DNA of 64,000 bases. It comes from Profftia lariciata. Lineage in GTDB: Bacteria > Pseudomonadota > Gammaproteobacteria > Enterobacterales > Enterobacteriaceae. The position numbers and the translations under genes were made by a program. Location of the stretch: assembly GCF_020541265.1 (NCBI RefSeq), contig NZ_CP045925.1:744001-808000 (forward strand), read 5' to 3'. Below are positions 42,807-54,514 of this stretch, in pieces. How positions within the stretch are numbered: position 1 is the first letter of the stretch; every line of letters starts with the position of its first letter. Below the pieces are notes generated by a model that was not told where the DNA came from, did not search any database, and saw nothing but the letters and a program-made list of their open reading frames with translations.

Positions 42807-43795
42807 ACTAATTCCTGCACTTTTTTAAAGCAGGCTCGTACATGCCCTATACTTAATTGTTCTAACAATGGTATTTTATGTATACAAATATCCATAGCAT
42901 AAGCACAACGCGGGTGGAATGGACATCCTGTAGGCACACTTAATAAATTCGGTGGATTACCAGGTATTGTTATTAAAGATTCATTTTTACAATGAAAGTG
43001 TGGGATAGCGTTAAGTAAACCGATAGAATATGGGTGACTAGGTGAATAAAAAATATCACGAGTAGAACCATATTCTATCATTCTTCCCGCATACATTACC
43101 AATACTTTATCACAGATACCTGCTATTAAACCAAGATCATGAGTAATTATAATAATAGCAGTATTAAATTCTTTTTTAATTTTTTTAAAAAGATACATAA
43201 TTTGCGTTTGAATTGTAACATCTAATGCTGTTGTTGGTTCATCCGCTATTAATAATTTAGGCTGGCATAATAATGCCATAGCAATCATTACTCGTTGACG
43301 CATACCTCCAGAAAATTCGTGTGGAAACATATGCATACGCTTACGAGATTCAGGTATTTTTACTGCATCTAACATACGAACAGATTCTTCAAAGGCTAAA
43401 GATTTTTTTATACCTTTATGTAAGGTTAGAACTTCAATCAGTTGTTCTCCTATACACATATATGGATTAAGTGAAGTTATTGGATCTTGAAATATTATTG
43501 CAATTTCTTTAGCACGTATCTTATTAAGATGTTTTTCTGGTAGATTTAAAATTTGATGACCTTGAAATAACGCTGAACCATCTATTTTACCATTTTTTGC
43601 TAGTAATCCCATTAGCGCAAAAGCAGTCTGAGACTTACCCGATCCAGACTCACCAACAATTCCTAAAATTTCACCTTTTTGCATAGAAAAATTTAAATCT
43701 TTTACCGCTACAAGAGAGCCATTATTAGTAGAAAAAGTTACACAAAGATTTTTTACTACAAGAAGATGTTTAAATTTTTTTTTTTGTGGAATCAT
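42803..43795 (-). CDS. oppD: OppD, oligopeptide ABC transporter ATPase
   Basis: OppD is the second ATPase of the Opp importer. Its 330 residues compare with 337 in E. coli; the difference is a shorter N-terminus. Walker A is GESGSGKSQ, the signature HEFSGGMRQRVMIAMAL, Walker B LLIADEPTTALD, and the switch histidine lies in ITHDLGLIAG. The C-terminal cysteine cluster GCPFHPRCAYAMDIC is intact. Its ATG shares one base with the oppC stop (TAATG). Confidence 0.97.
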   Translation of the reverse strand: MIPQKKKFKHLLVVKNLCVTFSTNNGSLVAVKDLNFSMQKGEILGIVGESGSGKSQTAFALMGLLAKNGKIDGSALFQGHQILNLPEKHLNKIRAKEIAIIFQDPITSLNPYMCIGEQLIEVLTLHKGIKKSLAFEESVRMLDAVKIPESRKRMHMFPHEFSGGMRQRVMIAMALLCQPKLLIADEPTTALDVTIQTQIMYLFKKIKKEFNTAIIIITHDLGLIAGICDKVLVMYAGRMIEYGSTRDIFYSPSHPYSIGLLNAIPHFHCKNESLITIPGNPPNLLSVPTGCPFHPRCAYAMDICIHKIPLLEQLSIGHVRACFKKVQELV

Positions 43796-44715
43796 TATAA
43801 AAGTCCTTTAATATCTTTAGGATCAAAAGCATCACGCAAGCCGTCTCCGATAAAATTGAAACAAAATAATGTTATAACTAAAAATGCAGATGGATATATC
43901 AATAACCATGGAGATACTTCCATTGAATTAACACCATCACTTAATAGTGTACCCCAACTACTTAATGGCTCTTGAATTCCTAAACCAAGGAAGCTTAAAA
44001 AAGATTCAAATAGAATCATATTAGGTACAAGTAGTGATGCATATACGACTACTAAACCTAATACATTAGGTATAATATGACGAGTAATAATTTTATACGT
44101 AGAAACTCCTCCTACTAAAGCTGCTTCTATAAACTCTTTATGTTTTAGACTTAAGGTTTGACCACGTACAATACGGGCCATATCTAACCAAGATACCATA
44201 CCAATAGCAATAAAAATTAAAAAAATATTATGTCCTAAAAAGGTAACTAGCAAAATAACAAAAAACATGAATGGGAAAGAATGTAAAATTTCAAGAATGC
44301 GCATCATTAAAGAATCTATTATACCACCGATATAACCTGCTATTGAACCATATAAAGTACCCATTATAACTGATACTAAAGCCGCAGCAATACCTACTAA
44401 AAGAGAAATACGACCACCGATACCAATACGTACTAATAGATCACGTCCTAAAGCATCTGTCCCAAAATAATGACCAGAGGATGTGTTTGGTTCTATAGAT
44501 ATCATATCCCAATCAATATCATCATAAGAAAATGGAGATATCATAGGTGAAATACATACAAACATAGCAATTAAGATTAATATATATAAACTAGAAATAG
44601 CTGCTTTATTATGAATAAAGCGCAAATAAGCATATTTCCATAAGCTACGACCTTTAATTGTTACAAATTCGTTAAAATTATTTTTTAAATAAATATTTTT
44701 TTTATTAATTAACAA
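43795..44715 (-). CDS. oppC: OppC, oligopeptide ABC transporter permease
   Basis: OppC is one of the two membrane-spanning subunits. About six hydrophobic helices are visible and the ATPase-coupling EAA loop reads EFIEAALVGGVSTYKIITRH. The frame opens at a TTG at 44733, but that codon overlaps the oppB stop and precedes the AGGAGG at 44722-44727. The TTG at 44715, six bases after AGGAGG, aligns residue-for-residue with the E. coli start and gives 306 residues. I therefore call a TTG start. No ATG is available near it. Confidence 0.95.
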   Translation of the reverse strand: MLINKKNIYLKNNFNEFVTIKGRSLWKYAYLRFIHNKAAISSLYILILIAMFVCISPMISPFSYDDIDWDMISIEPNTSSGHYFGTDALGRDLLVRIGIGGRISLLVGIAAALVSVIMGTLYGSIAGYIGGIIDSLMMRILEILHSFPFMFFVILLVTFLGHNIFLIFIAIGMVSWLDMARIVRGQTLSLKHKEFIEAALVGGVSTYKIITRHIIPNVLGLVVVYASLLVPNMILFESFLSFLGLGIQEPLSSWGTLLSDGVNSMEVSPWLLIYPSAFLVITLFCFNFIGDGLRDAFDPKDIKGLL

Positions 44716-44729
44716 GTATTTCCTCCTAA

Positions 44730-45650
44730 TCAATAACGTATTTTAGGATCTATAATGGCATACAGAATATCAATAATCGCATTAAATAGAATAGTAAGCA
44801 TTCCAACAATAATTGTTAGACTCATAACTAAAGAGTAGTCACGATTAAGAGCACCGTTAACAAAGAGTTTACCTATACCAGGTAAGCCATATATTGTTTC
44901 AATTACCATGGAACCGGTAATAATACCAACCAAAGTAATCCCGGAATAAGATATTACCGGTAACAATGCAGGTTTTAATGCATGATGAATAATAATACGG
45001 TACATTGATAATCCTTTAGCACGTGCAGTACGAATAAAATTAGAATGTAGAATTTCAATCATTGAACTGCGAGTAATACGAGCAATATTTGCAATATAAG
45101 ATAAAAATAATGCTACTATTGGAAGAATCATAAATTTTATATCCCCGCCATTCCAGCCTCCAGCAGGTAACCATCGCAACTGAATAGCAAAAATTAATAT
45201 TAGTAAAGGTGCTACTACAAAATTAGGTATAACCACTCCAATCATTGCAAACCCCATAACTACATAATCCCATTTACTATTTTGTTTGATCGATGCCAAT
45301 ATTCCTGCCGTCAATCCTAATATGATTGCTAATATAAATGCGATAAAACCTAATTTAGCAGATACAGGAAAAGCAGCACTAATTAAATCATTAACTGAAT
45401 AATCTTTATATTTAAAAGAAGGACCAAAATTACCATGGCTTAATTGCAACATATATTGACTATATTGTTTCCATATTGAATCATTAAAATGATATTTTTC
45501 TTCAATATTTGCTAGTAATTCAGGTTGTAATATCCGTTCATTAGTAAATGGACTACCGGGTGTTAGTCGCATGATAAAGAATGATATAGTAATTAAAATA
45601 AATAATGTAGGTATAGTTGCTAATAAACGACAAATAATAAATTTTAACAT
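44730..45650 (-). CDS. oppB: OppB, oligopeptide ABC transporter permease
   Basis: OppB pairs with OppC to form the peptide channel in the inner membrane. It has 306 residues, as in E. coli. MLKFIICRLLATIPTLFILI is the first helix; the EAA loop is FIRTARAKGLSMYRIIIHH; the end IDPKIRY is fully conserved. It is the first gene of the remaining oppBCDF string. oppA, which precedes it in E. coli, is not present; the upstream 2.7 kb is a desert. Confidence 0.97.
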   Translation of the reverse strand: MLKFIICRLLATIPTLFILITISFFIMRLTPGSPFTNERILQPELLANIEEKYHFNDSIWKQYSQYMLQLSHGNFGPSFKYKDYSVNDLISAAFPVSAKLGFIAFILAIILGLTAGILASIKQNSKWDYVVMGFAMIGVVIPNFVVAPLLILIFAIQLRWLPAGGWNGGDIKFMILPIVALFLSYIANIARITRSSMIEILHSNFIRTARAKGLSMYRIIIHHALKPALLPVISYSGITLVGIITGSMVIETIYGLPGIGKLFVNGALNRDYSLVMSLTIIVGMLTILFNAIIDILYAIIDPKIRY

Positions 45651-48312
45651 TAACTAGCCTTTTATTTTAACTGTAAAAAATATTTTTTATGACATAATAA
45701 TTGATTTTTTATAAACATTTGTCTCTTAATATGTAGTATTATTACTATTTCATAGTAATTTGTAATTATACTATTTTTAGTTTATTCATAATAATATAAT
45801 TATCTTAATATTAAATATATTTTGTATTGATATATTTATATGTAAATAATAAGAAATCATAATATTTTATTGAACTATTAATAAATTATTTTATATATAT
45901 CAGTATAATTTGATTCATATCATATTATATTATTTTAATAACTATTTGATTTTTTAGAAAATTATATTATGAATATTATCTCAGTTTATTACTAAGCGAT
46001 TATATAGAACATTATATTAATAACTGTCATATTAAATTCATTATAATAGTAATTATACAATATGATCTAGAAAATATCGTAGATATTTTATTAGAAATAT
46101 TAAATAAAATTTTATATATTATCAATATTTTACATTATATATACTTTTATTTTTTAAATATTTAATAATAATTAATATTATTCGATAATATACTATATTA
46201 TAGTATAGTATAATAAGTAGAATATTAATTGATAATATAAAAATATATTATCTCTGTTTAATATATTTTATTAATATAATTATTTATATTATTTAATAAA
46301 TAATTTTATTTTAATGTGATTAATCTTTATTAAGATATAACAAATATAAAGCACTTAACAAATAAAATTTTACTATAAAATAACAATGATATATTAGATG
46401 ACAAGGTTGTATACAATAATTATTAATGAATAATATTTTTAATTTCATAAAATATATATAGAAATAAATATTTTAACTTATTGTAGTATTTTGTAAATTA
46501 TTATTATAGATTAATTCATTTAATATAGTTAATTTAATATTAATTAATTGATTTTTTAATGCATGCAAAGAATTTTATGTACTTACTAAATATATAATTG
46601 ATGATTGTAATCATATATAATGTATGTACTTTAAATTATTTATAGGATATAATATCATATTAGTAAGTATTGCTTAATTTTAGTATAGAGAAATGTATCA
46701 TTTTATTACAAATATTATTTATACTAAATCATGATATCATATATTTTTTATAAAAAACATATATAATTAATTTATTTAAATATTAATTTTTTAGTGATTA
46801 ATAATAAAATAACTTTAGTGTTTTACTAATTAGTAAAATATTATTATATATCATAGTCAATTATATTATTTTTATTTTACTTGTATTAATTTTAAATAAA
46901 AATAATTTAAATATATAAAATATATAAAAAATTAATTTAATTAACTAATAATCAATAAATTTTTATATCTAATTATATTAATGATCTCTTTTATTGCAAT
47001 AAAAATTATGTATTTAAAATAATTTATTACTCATGTAAATTACTCATGTAATAAGTATTATACTTATACTTATAATATAAATAATCTATATATTGATTAT
47101 AATACTAAAGTTTTTGATATTTTTTTATAAAATACTGAATAATTATTATTTCTCTTAATCTCTTAAAAGATATTATTATTAATTAATAACTATATAATGA
47201 TATAGCTTATTATAGTATTTTTATTCTTAATAATAAAATATCTAGTTAAACTATATTTAACATAGCATTTTTTATGCAAAAACATTATTATAGAAATAAA
47301 TATATAAAAAATATATTAATATAATAATAAACAATTAAAATCATTGTATAATAACATAAGATATTTTATATAACATTTACACTATTTTAGTTAGATAATT
47401 ATTATAATCTTTATGATTTTATTAATCCAACTTTTATTAATGCTATAAAATTATATATTACAATAATATATATTATATTATAATTTAATTTATTACAATC
47501 ACTATGATTAATAATCTTTCATATAATTATTTTATTTGCTATATATTAAAACCTTAAATATAATAAAATTCATTCTAAAATAGAATTTTGAAATATTATA
47601 TGTTATGTGTATATAATATATTAACATCTTTTATACAAAATCAGTATAGATTGGCATAAGTTATTTTATGAATACATTAATAATTTTATTATATTAAATA
47701 ATAATTGGTAGAGATTTAATATAATTAATAATTATATTGCAGTAATATATTGATTTTTATCAATGTATTAAATAGATATTATTATATATTCAGTATATTA
47801 TTTAATGTTTATATTGTTAATTATTTTTATATACTAATGTTTGATTTGACTTATGTAATAACTAAAATAATTCAGTCATTATAAATTAATTAAAGTTTTT
47901 GCATAGTATATATTGTTATATATCATCAGAAATATAAAAGTCAATATTTTATATATTTATTAATGATATTATGATATATGAAATATTTATTCTATATTTA
48001 TTTTCAATAAATATATATGAACAGTTACTTAATAAAGTTATTATCAACCTTATTGATCATAAAATATTATTTGTTATCATAAATAATATTTTTTATAATT
48101 TTAAAGATAATTATTAAATAATATTTTTAGTATTTTTATATAATAAAATCTAGACTATAGTTTTCATGTGATAATTATAAGTCTTGAAGATTAGTAATAA
48201 AATATATTTAAAATATATCTTAATATATATTATTAAATAATGATTAGATAAAGATATAATATAAAAAATCATTTAATAGTTTTTATTTATTATGAAATCA
48301 ATATTATAGCGA
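45651..48312. other. 2.7 kb AT desert upstream of oppB, where oppA is expected
   Basis: E. coli has oppA (about 1.6 kb) in this place. I cannot read any OppA fragment in any frame; stops are dense and the sequence is almost all A and T. The gap must carry the oppB promoter, which I cannot identify. Confidence 0.6.
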
Positions 48313-49107
48313 TTAAATAGCTACTGGTGCTTTAATACTAGGATACGGATTATAATTTTGTATTTCAAAATCTTCATAACAATAATCAAAGATAGATGCT
48401 GGCTTACGTTTAATAAACAATTTAGGTAAAATACGAGGTTTACGACTCAGTTGAAGATATATTTGTTCCATATGATTATTATATAAATGAGTATCACCTC
48501 CGGTCCAAATAAAATCACCTAGTTCAAAATCTAACTGTTGCGCTATCATATGTAATAAAAGAGCATAGCAAGCAATATTAAAAGGTAATCCAAGAAATAC
48601 ATCACAAGAACGTTGGTAAAGGTGGCAAGATAACTTGTTATTAGAGCAATAAAATTGGAACAAAGCATGACAAGGAGCTAGTGACATTTTATCTAAATCT
48701 CCAACATTCCATGCAGAAACAATTATACGACGCGAATTAGGGTTTTTTTGTAATTGTTCTATAACTCTACTAATCTGATCAATTTTAGAACTATGAATAG
48801 TTTCCCAAGAACGCCATTGTTTACCATATATAGGGCCAAGATCACCATTTTTATTAGCCCATTCATTCCAAATATTTACATTATGCTTACGTAAGTAAGC
48901 AATATTAGTATCTCCCTTCAAAAACCATAATAATTCATAAATTATAGCACGTAAATTGCAGTATTTAGTAGTCACTAATGGAAAACCATTTTTTAAATTA
49001 AAACGCATTTGACATCCAAAAATAGATAAAGTACCAATTTTTGTTCGGTCAGATTTGTTTGTTCCTTCAGATAGTACTAATTTGATTAAATCAAGATATT
49101 GTTTCAT
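48313..49107 (-). CDS. thyA: Thymidylate synthase ThyA
   Basis: ThyA converts dUMP to dTMP using methylene-tetrahydrofolate. Its 264 residues equal E. coli. The nucleophile is Cys146 in MSLAPCHALFQFYC; the phosphate-binding arginines include the RR pair in NPNSRRIIVSAWN and QRSCDVFLGLPFNIA; the end YPSIKAPVAI reaches the usual Ile C-terminus. It follows lgt by 90 bases, the conserved enterobacterial order. Retention means the cell still makes its own thymidylate. Confidence 0.98.
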   Translation of the reverse strand: MKQYLDLIKLVLSEGTNKSDRTKIGTLSIFGCQMRFNLKNGFPLVTTKYCNLRAIIYELLWFLKGDTNIAYLRKHNVNIWNEWANKNGDLGPIYGKQWRSWETIHSSKIDQISRVIEQLQKNPNSRRIIVSAWNVGDLDKMSLAPCHALFQFYCSNNKLSCHLYQRSCDVFLGLPFNIACYALLLHMIAQQLDFELGDFIWTGGDTHLYNNHMEQIYLQLSRKPRILPKLFIKRKPASIFDYCYEDFEIQNYNPYPSIKAPVAI

Positions 49108-49197
49108 GTTACCTCAACAACATTATATTATTAAATTGTCTTAATATATAGAAATAAGAGATAATTATATAAATATTAAGTAAATATTATTTTGTTG

Positions 49198-50055
49198 CTA
49201 AGAGCGAAGATAAGCCCATATTATTATAAATATACCAGAAATAATCATTGGAATAGATAAAATTTGTCCCATACTAATACAATTATAAAAAAGTCCAATT
49301 TGGATGTCTGGCTCTCGAAAAAATTCAACTAAAATACGTAACACACCATAACCTATAAGAAACCATCCAGAAACAGATCCCATTATGGGAGGATATTTTT
49401 TACAAGCAAATAGATTTAATACTATAAATAGTAATACTCCTTCTAATAGCATTTCATATAATTGTGAAGGATGACGAGGTAACATTCCATATTTATTAAA
49501 AATATTTTGCCACTGCATATTATGATTAGCTAATATCATATCTTCTTTTTGGGATCTAGGAAATAACATTGCCCAACTAGTATTTATACTAACACGTCCC
49601 CATAGTTCACCATTAATAAAATTACCTAAACGTCCTGCACCTAAGCCAAATGGTATTAATGGAGCAATAAAATCAGCAATTTGAAAAAAATTACGTTTGC
49701 TATGTTTTGCAACAAATAAAATGACTAATATAACTCCAATTAAACCACCATGAAATGACATACCACCCTCCCAAATCTTAAAGAGGTAAAATGGATTTTC
49801 AAGAAATAAAGAAAAATTATAAAATAGTACATAACCAATGCGACCACCAAGAAAAACTCCTAAAAAACTTAAATAAAGAAGATTTTCAACTTCATCTTTC
49901 GTCCAATCATTGTTTGTTTTATTAGCACGATGTAAAGCTAAAATTAAAGCAAACACAAAACCTAATACATACATTAATCCATACCAATACAGAGATACGG
50001 GTCCTATAGAAAAGATAACCGGATTAAAATTAGGGAAATATAAATATTTAGTCAT
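49198..50055 (-). CDS. lgt: Lgt, prolipoprotein diacylglyceryl transferase
   Basis: Lgt attaches diacylglycerol to the lipobox cysteine of prolipoproteins in the inner membrane. It has 285 residues (E. coli 291) and about seven hydrophobic helices. HGGLIGVI with the essential-type histidine (His102) and the Lgt signature GRLGNFINGELWGR with Arg142 are present. In this window LpoB is a likely substrate. It precedes thyA on the same strand; ptsP, which lies upstream in E. coli, is missing. Confidence 0.97.
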   Translation of the reverse strand: MTKYLYFPNFNPVIFSIGPVSLYWYGLMYVLGFVFALILALHRANKTNNDWTKDEVENLLYLSFLGVFLGGRIGYVLFYNFSLFLENPFYLFKIWEGGMSFHGGLIGVILVILFVAKHSKRNFFQIADFIAPLIPFGLGAGRLGNFINGELWGRVSINTSWAMLFPRSQKEDMILANHNMQWQNIFNKYGMLPRHPSQLYEMLLEGVLLFIVLNLFACKKYPPIMGSVSGWFLIGYGVLRILVEFFREPDIQIGLFYNCISMGQILSIPMIISGIFIIIWAYLRS

Positions 50056-52777
50056 TTAGTACCATAAAATAATATCAAATATAATCAAAGAAATTAACTA
50101 CTATATAAAAAATATAATATATTAAATATAGTTTTTACTATATTAAATATGATGTTTTATTAATTTACAATTAAACTTTACAATAAATATATTGTATATA
50201 AATAGTTACTATTTGTAAAGTTTATTATTTTAACATGTTAAATGCATTATATATTTAATATAATATATGTAATGCATCATTGTATATAATATATAGTAAT
50301 TATCATAAATTATATAGTTAAAAATTGAGATGACAAAGATTACATAAAATAATAAAACTATGTAAATTATTATAGTTTTAATTAATACTACATTAATAAG
50401 ATATTTTATAAAAAATAAATAAATATTAATTTTTAAAAATTTTTTAATTTTAATATATTATAATTATTAAATTATTATAATATATTAATTACTGTCTATA
50501 CTATAATTATATCTATATATAATATTGTTTATATTCACATAAAATCATTTTTTATTAAAAGATATATCAGATATTATATCTTTAATTTTTTTAGATTTTA
50601 AAAAATTTTTTAACAAAATACTGCATAATTTAATTGTTTATATTAATAATTAATACTAATTAAAAAAAATATTAATCAATGTTTTATATGTTTTATATAA
50701 AGTAATTATTTTATTATTATAATAATATACGATATTATTATAATAATGTATTTAACGTTATATATAAATAATATTAATATACTTAATAAATAAGTAATTA
50801 ATGATAAATATCATATAGATTAGTATTTAATAATACTATTATATTAAGATATATTTATTAATACTATTATTAGTTCATAACTATTGTAGTATTATCTTAT
50901 TTGTATTAATATTAGTAATACTAGATACTATAATTAACATTAAATACAAAACTGAATATAAAGTAAAACCTATATATTATAAATATTTATATTAGAATAT
51001 TTTATATAAAACGTCAAAATAATTAACTAATAACACTATATAAGTATTTTTATATTAAAAATTATTATATAATAAATAATATATTTTTTAATATAAATAA
51101 TTTTGTAAAACAGTAAATAACATTGCAACAAAAATCTAAAAAATATTCAAAATAATAAAATAAAAAATTTAAATATTTATAGTATATAAATAATATAAAT
51201 ATTAAAATTTTTGAATTTTTTAAAAATATTATTCATATTTAGTTATTAAAAAATACATTTCATTTCATTGTATTAAAATATATTATATTGTATTACATAA
51301 TTGTTATGTATTTTTTAAAATTTATGTTTTTAAATATTTATGATATACTTGCATAAGTATTTATTAAATATAATCGGTGTTTTATAAAAAGAAGAAAGAC
51401 AAATATTTAAATACTGTATTTTTTTAATAAATATTTTACTATATGTTATCTTTATCTTAATAACTATCCATAGTTACCAACATTACATTAATATTAATAG
51501 AACTATACTAGTAATGAAATAAATTATTTAATATAATTTATTACATATTAATTGCTAGTTAAAAATATATTTAATTTATTTATATTGTTAAGCGTAAAAT
51601 TTTTATTAAACAATACAAATTATTAAATAATTATTTTTAATATATCAATTATCATATAATAAAAACAATTATATAATTAAATAAAAAATAATTTAACTAT
51701 CATAATATTACTTGTCATAAGTATAAAAATAATTTTATGCTATTACTCTAAATAAAAAATTACATATATTTGTATATTTTAAGACACTAATTAAAGTATT
51801 TTTTATTTTTAAAATAATTCTAACTTAAACAACTTAACAATATTATTATTACTAATATTGTATTATTACTTATTCTAGTATATACACATTTATTAGCAAT
51901 CTCTTTGATTTATCTTTTAAACAATTTCTAGGAGCTTCCTATGATATATTGATTGTAGTCTGTTATTGTATCTTAAAATCTATTAATACAATTATAGTTA
52001 CAATGTATTTAATAATTTTTAGTAAAATTTACACTGAATAATTAACTATATTAATAATAGCTAAAATTATTTAAGTCGTCAAAAGTATATTATATTATAA
52101 TTTAATATAAATATATTTTTAGAAAAAATTATTATTGATAATAATTAATTATAATATCATACTAAACAATAGGTATATTTCACTAAATTAAATATTACAT
52201 ATCTATATATTTAACATAAATCCAGTTCTTAATATCAAATTTAATACAGTTAGAAAATACATATACAAATATTTTCTTCTTATATTTAAATATTTATTAT
52301 AATGATGTTATTATTATAAAATTTAATTTTTAATAAAAATTGATTCGCACAATTAATATATATTCTTTGATGCGATATTTATATTTTCACACATCGTCTA
52401 TTATAATAATTTTATAAAATCTATATGATGCTAAGTAAGTAGTATGTTTAAAAAATGAATATGTTAAAATACTAATAAATATCTAATTTATATCTATTAG
52501 TACTAAAAAATTAGAAATATTAAAGTCAAATATCTTACATGATTATATATAATATAATAAAAAGTTAACTAACTAATTAAATATAGCATAATTGATTTTA
52601 AAATATTACGTATATATAAATTATTTAATAAATAAACAAGAATATACAATTAATATTTATTTAATAAATTTTTTTGTATCTTTATATTAAAAATAATTTA
52701 ATGTTTATAACATAAATTATTACTTATAAATATAGGTATAAAAATAACCGGATAGATTTTATTCTATCCGGTTTAGA
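50056..52777. other. 2.7 kb AT desert between lgt and manZ
   Basis: No readable gene. In E. coli ptsP (about 2.2 kb) lies upstream of lgt; no fragment of it is recognisable. One short palindrome, TAGGAGCTTCCTA near 51928, is slightly richer in G and C than the rest. The manZ terminator forms the right edge. Confidence 0.6.
52741..52773 (-). terminator. Intrinsic terminator of manXYZ
   Basis: AACCGGATAGA at 52746-52756 and TCTATCCGGTT at 52763-52773 form an 11-bp perfect stem with a six-base loop. On the minus strand it is followed by ATTTTTATA, a T-rich tail. It lies four bases after the manZ stop. This is a clear rho-independent terminator. Confidence 0.88.
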
Positions 52778-53641
52778 TTATAAGCCCAGTAAACCACTCC
52801 AACAACCAAAAATTCCTATTAAAAAAAATCCTATAATAATCCATAATGCATTAATTTTTTTATACAAAAGCCACATACAACTAAAGGTCAATAATAATGG
52901 TATTAAACCTGGCATTAATTGATCTAAAATTGTCTGAATAGTTGTTACTGTAGTATTACCAGCTTGATCAGTAATATGGGTAACTACTAGTGGAATATTA
53001 ACATGTGTCCATTTATTTACTAAAGCACCCATAACAAAAAGTCCTAAAATAGATGCTCCTTCTGTTAATTTCTGTAAAACACCTCCACCCATATCATTAA
53101 CTATATCAAGACCTTTCTTATATCCATAAGATACCCCATAATAACAGACTAATAAACGAACTAAATTAAATAATATAAAGAATAATAATGGACCTAGAAC
53201 GCTTCCAGTCATTGCAATACCTGCACCTAAAGCAGCAAATACTGGACGTAAAGTACCCCAAAATATTGGATCACCCACACCAGCTAATGGCCCCATTAAA
53301 CCCACTTTAATGCCATTTATAGCGCCATCATCAATAGAGGCGCCATTAGCTCTTTGTTCTTCCATTGCTGCAGTAACACCTAAAATAGGAGTAGCAACAT
53401 ATGGATGTGTATTAAAAAATTCTAAATGACGTTTCATAGCTTGTTTTCGATCATCTGTATTTTTTGGATACAAACGACGAATGACTGGTACCATAGAAAA
53501 GCAAAAACCTAATGCCTGCATACGTTCAAAATTCCATGAACCTTGTAATAAGTTAGATCTTAAAAATACTTTACCTAAATCACCTGCTGTTAATTTTGTT
53601 TTCATATTGTTATTTGTAATCAATGTTGTTTTATTAACCAT
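52778..53641 (-). CDS. manZ: ManZ, mannose PTS permease subunit IID
   Basis: ManZ (EIID) forms, with ManY, the membrane channel of the mannose-family PTS permease. It has 287 residues. Typical segments are VFLRSNLLQGSWNFERMQ, EEQRANGASIDDGAINGIK, MGPLAGVGDPIFWGTLRP and LTEGASILGLFVMGALVN. It starts 13 bases after manY. The N-terminal tail is slightly longer than in E. coli; the ATG at 53641 is kept because the sequence MVNKT resembles the E. coli MVDTT start. Confidence 0.97.
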   Translation of the reverse strand: MVNKTTLITNNNMKTKLTAGDLGKVFLRSNLLQGSWNFERMQALGFCFSMVPVIRRLYPKNTDDRKQAMKRHLEFFNTHPYVATPILGVTAAMEEQRANGASIDDGAINGIKVGLMGPLAGVGDPIFWGTLRPVFAALGAGIAMTGSVLGPLLFFILFNLVRLLVCYYGVSYGYKKGLDIVNDMGGGVLQKLTEGASILGLFVMGALVNKWTHVNIPLVVTHITDQAGNTTVTTIQTILDQLMPGLIPLLLTFSCMWLLYKKINALWIIIGFFLIGIFGCWSGLLGL

Positions 53642-53654
53642 TTTGTATACCTTA

Positions 53655-54452
53655 TTAATCTAATGTATTATCAAGGTCATTATTACTTTCAGTAATTTTA
53701 ATAACTTGAGATTGATTATATTTAGGACTTAGCTGGATATACAGAATTGCCATAATTATACCTAGTACACCTAATGCAACTAAGTTAAAATTGGTAAAAG
53801 CAGCAGTAACAAAACCTAAATAAAAAAATGGCATTAGGTATCCCGCACGCATCATATTTATAACCATAGCATAACCAACAACAACTATCATACCACCTGC
53901 AATAGCTAAACCAGAAGTTACAATTGTAGGAATGGCGTTCAGCATAGAATGAACAGCATCAGTACCTACAGAGAAGGCTACAATAACAGCTGGAATAGAA
54001 ATACGCATAGCTTGTAATATTAACGCAGAACAATGTAGTAAATTAATTGCACGTAAATCACCACGATTCGCTGCATTATCAGCACAATGTTGAAAACCTA
54101 CAGTAATAGTACGAACAATAATAGTAAGCACTTGACCAGCAGCTGCTAATGGAATGGCTAGTGCAATACCAGCACCTACGCTTTGTCCACCGGCAATAAC
54201 TAAAATCGTAGAAATAATTGAGGCAAGAGCAGCATCAGGAGCAACTGCAGCGCCGATATTCATCCAGCCAAGAGCAATCATTTCCAAAGTACCTCCTATG
54301 ATTACCCCAGTTTTAATGTCACCCAATACAATACCAATAAGGGTGCAAGCAATTAACGGACGATGAAATTGAGATTCATCTAAAATAGAACCAATGCCTG
54401 CAATACATGCAACAAGAAATATCAGTACAATCTGCAGTGTTGTAATTTCCAT
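53655..54452 (-). CDS. manY: ManY, mannose PTS permease subunit IIC
   Basis: ManY (EIIC) is the substrate-translocating membrane subunit. Its 265 residues match E. coli closely along the whole length: MEITTLQIVLIFLVACIAGI, FHRPLIACTLIGIVLGDIKT, GWMNIGAAVAPDAALASIIS and the tail ending DLDNTLD. It lies between manX (62-base spacer) and manZ. The ATG at 54452 follows a GGAGAAATGCA-type ribosome-binding site. Confidence 0.97.
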   Translation of the reverse strand: MEITTLQIVLIFLVACIAGIGSILDESQFHRPLIACTLIGIVLGDIKTGVIIGGTLEMIALGWMNIGAAVAPDAALASIISTILVIAGGQSVGAGIALAIPLAAAGQVLTIIVRTITVGFQHCADNAANRGDLRAINLLHCSALILQAMRISIPAVIVAFSVGTDAVHSMLNAIPTIVTSGLAIAGGMIVVVGYAMVINMMRAGYLMPFFYLGFVTAAFTNFNLVALGVLGIIMAILYIQLSPKYNQSQVIKITESNNDLDNTLD

Positions 54453-54514
54453 TGCATTTCTCCTTTTTATTCAAAAAAATCTTATTTTAGATACAAAAAT
54501 TAATAAATATCTAT

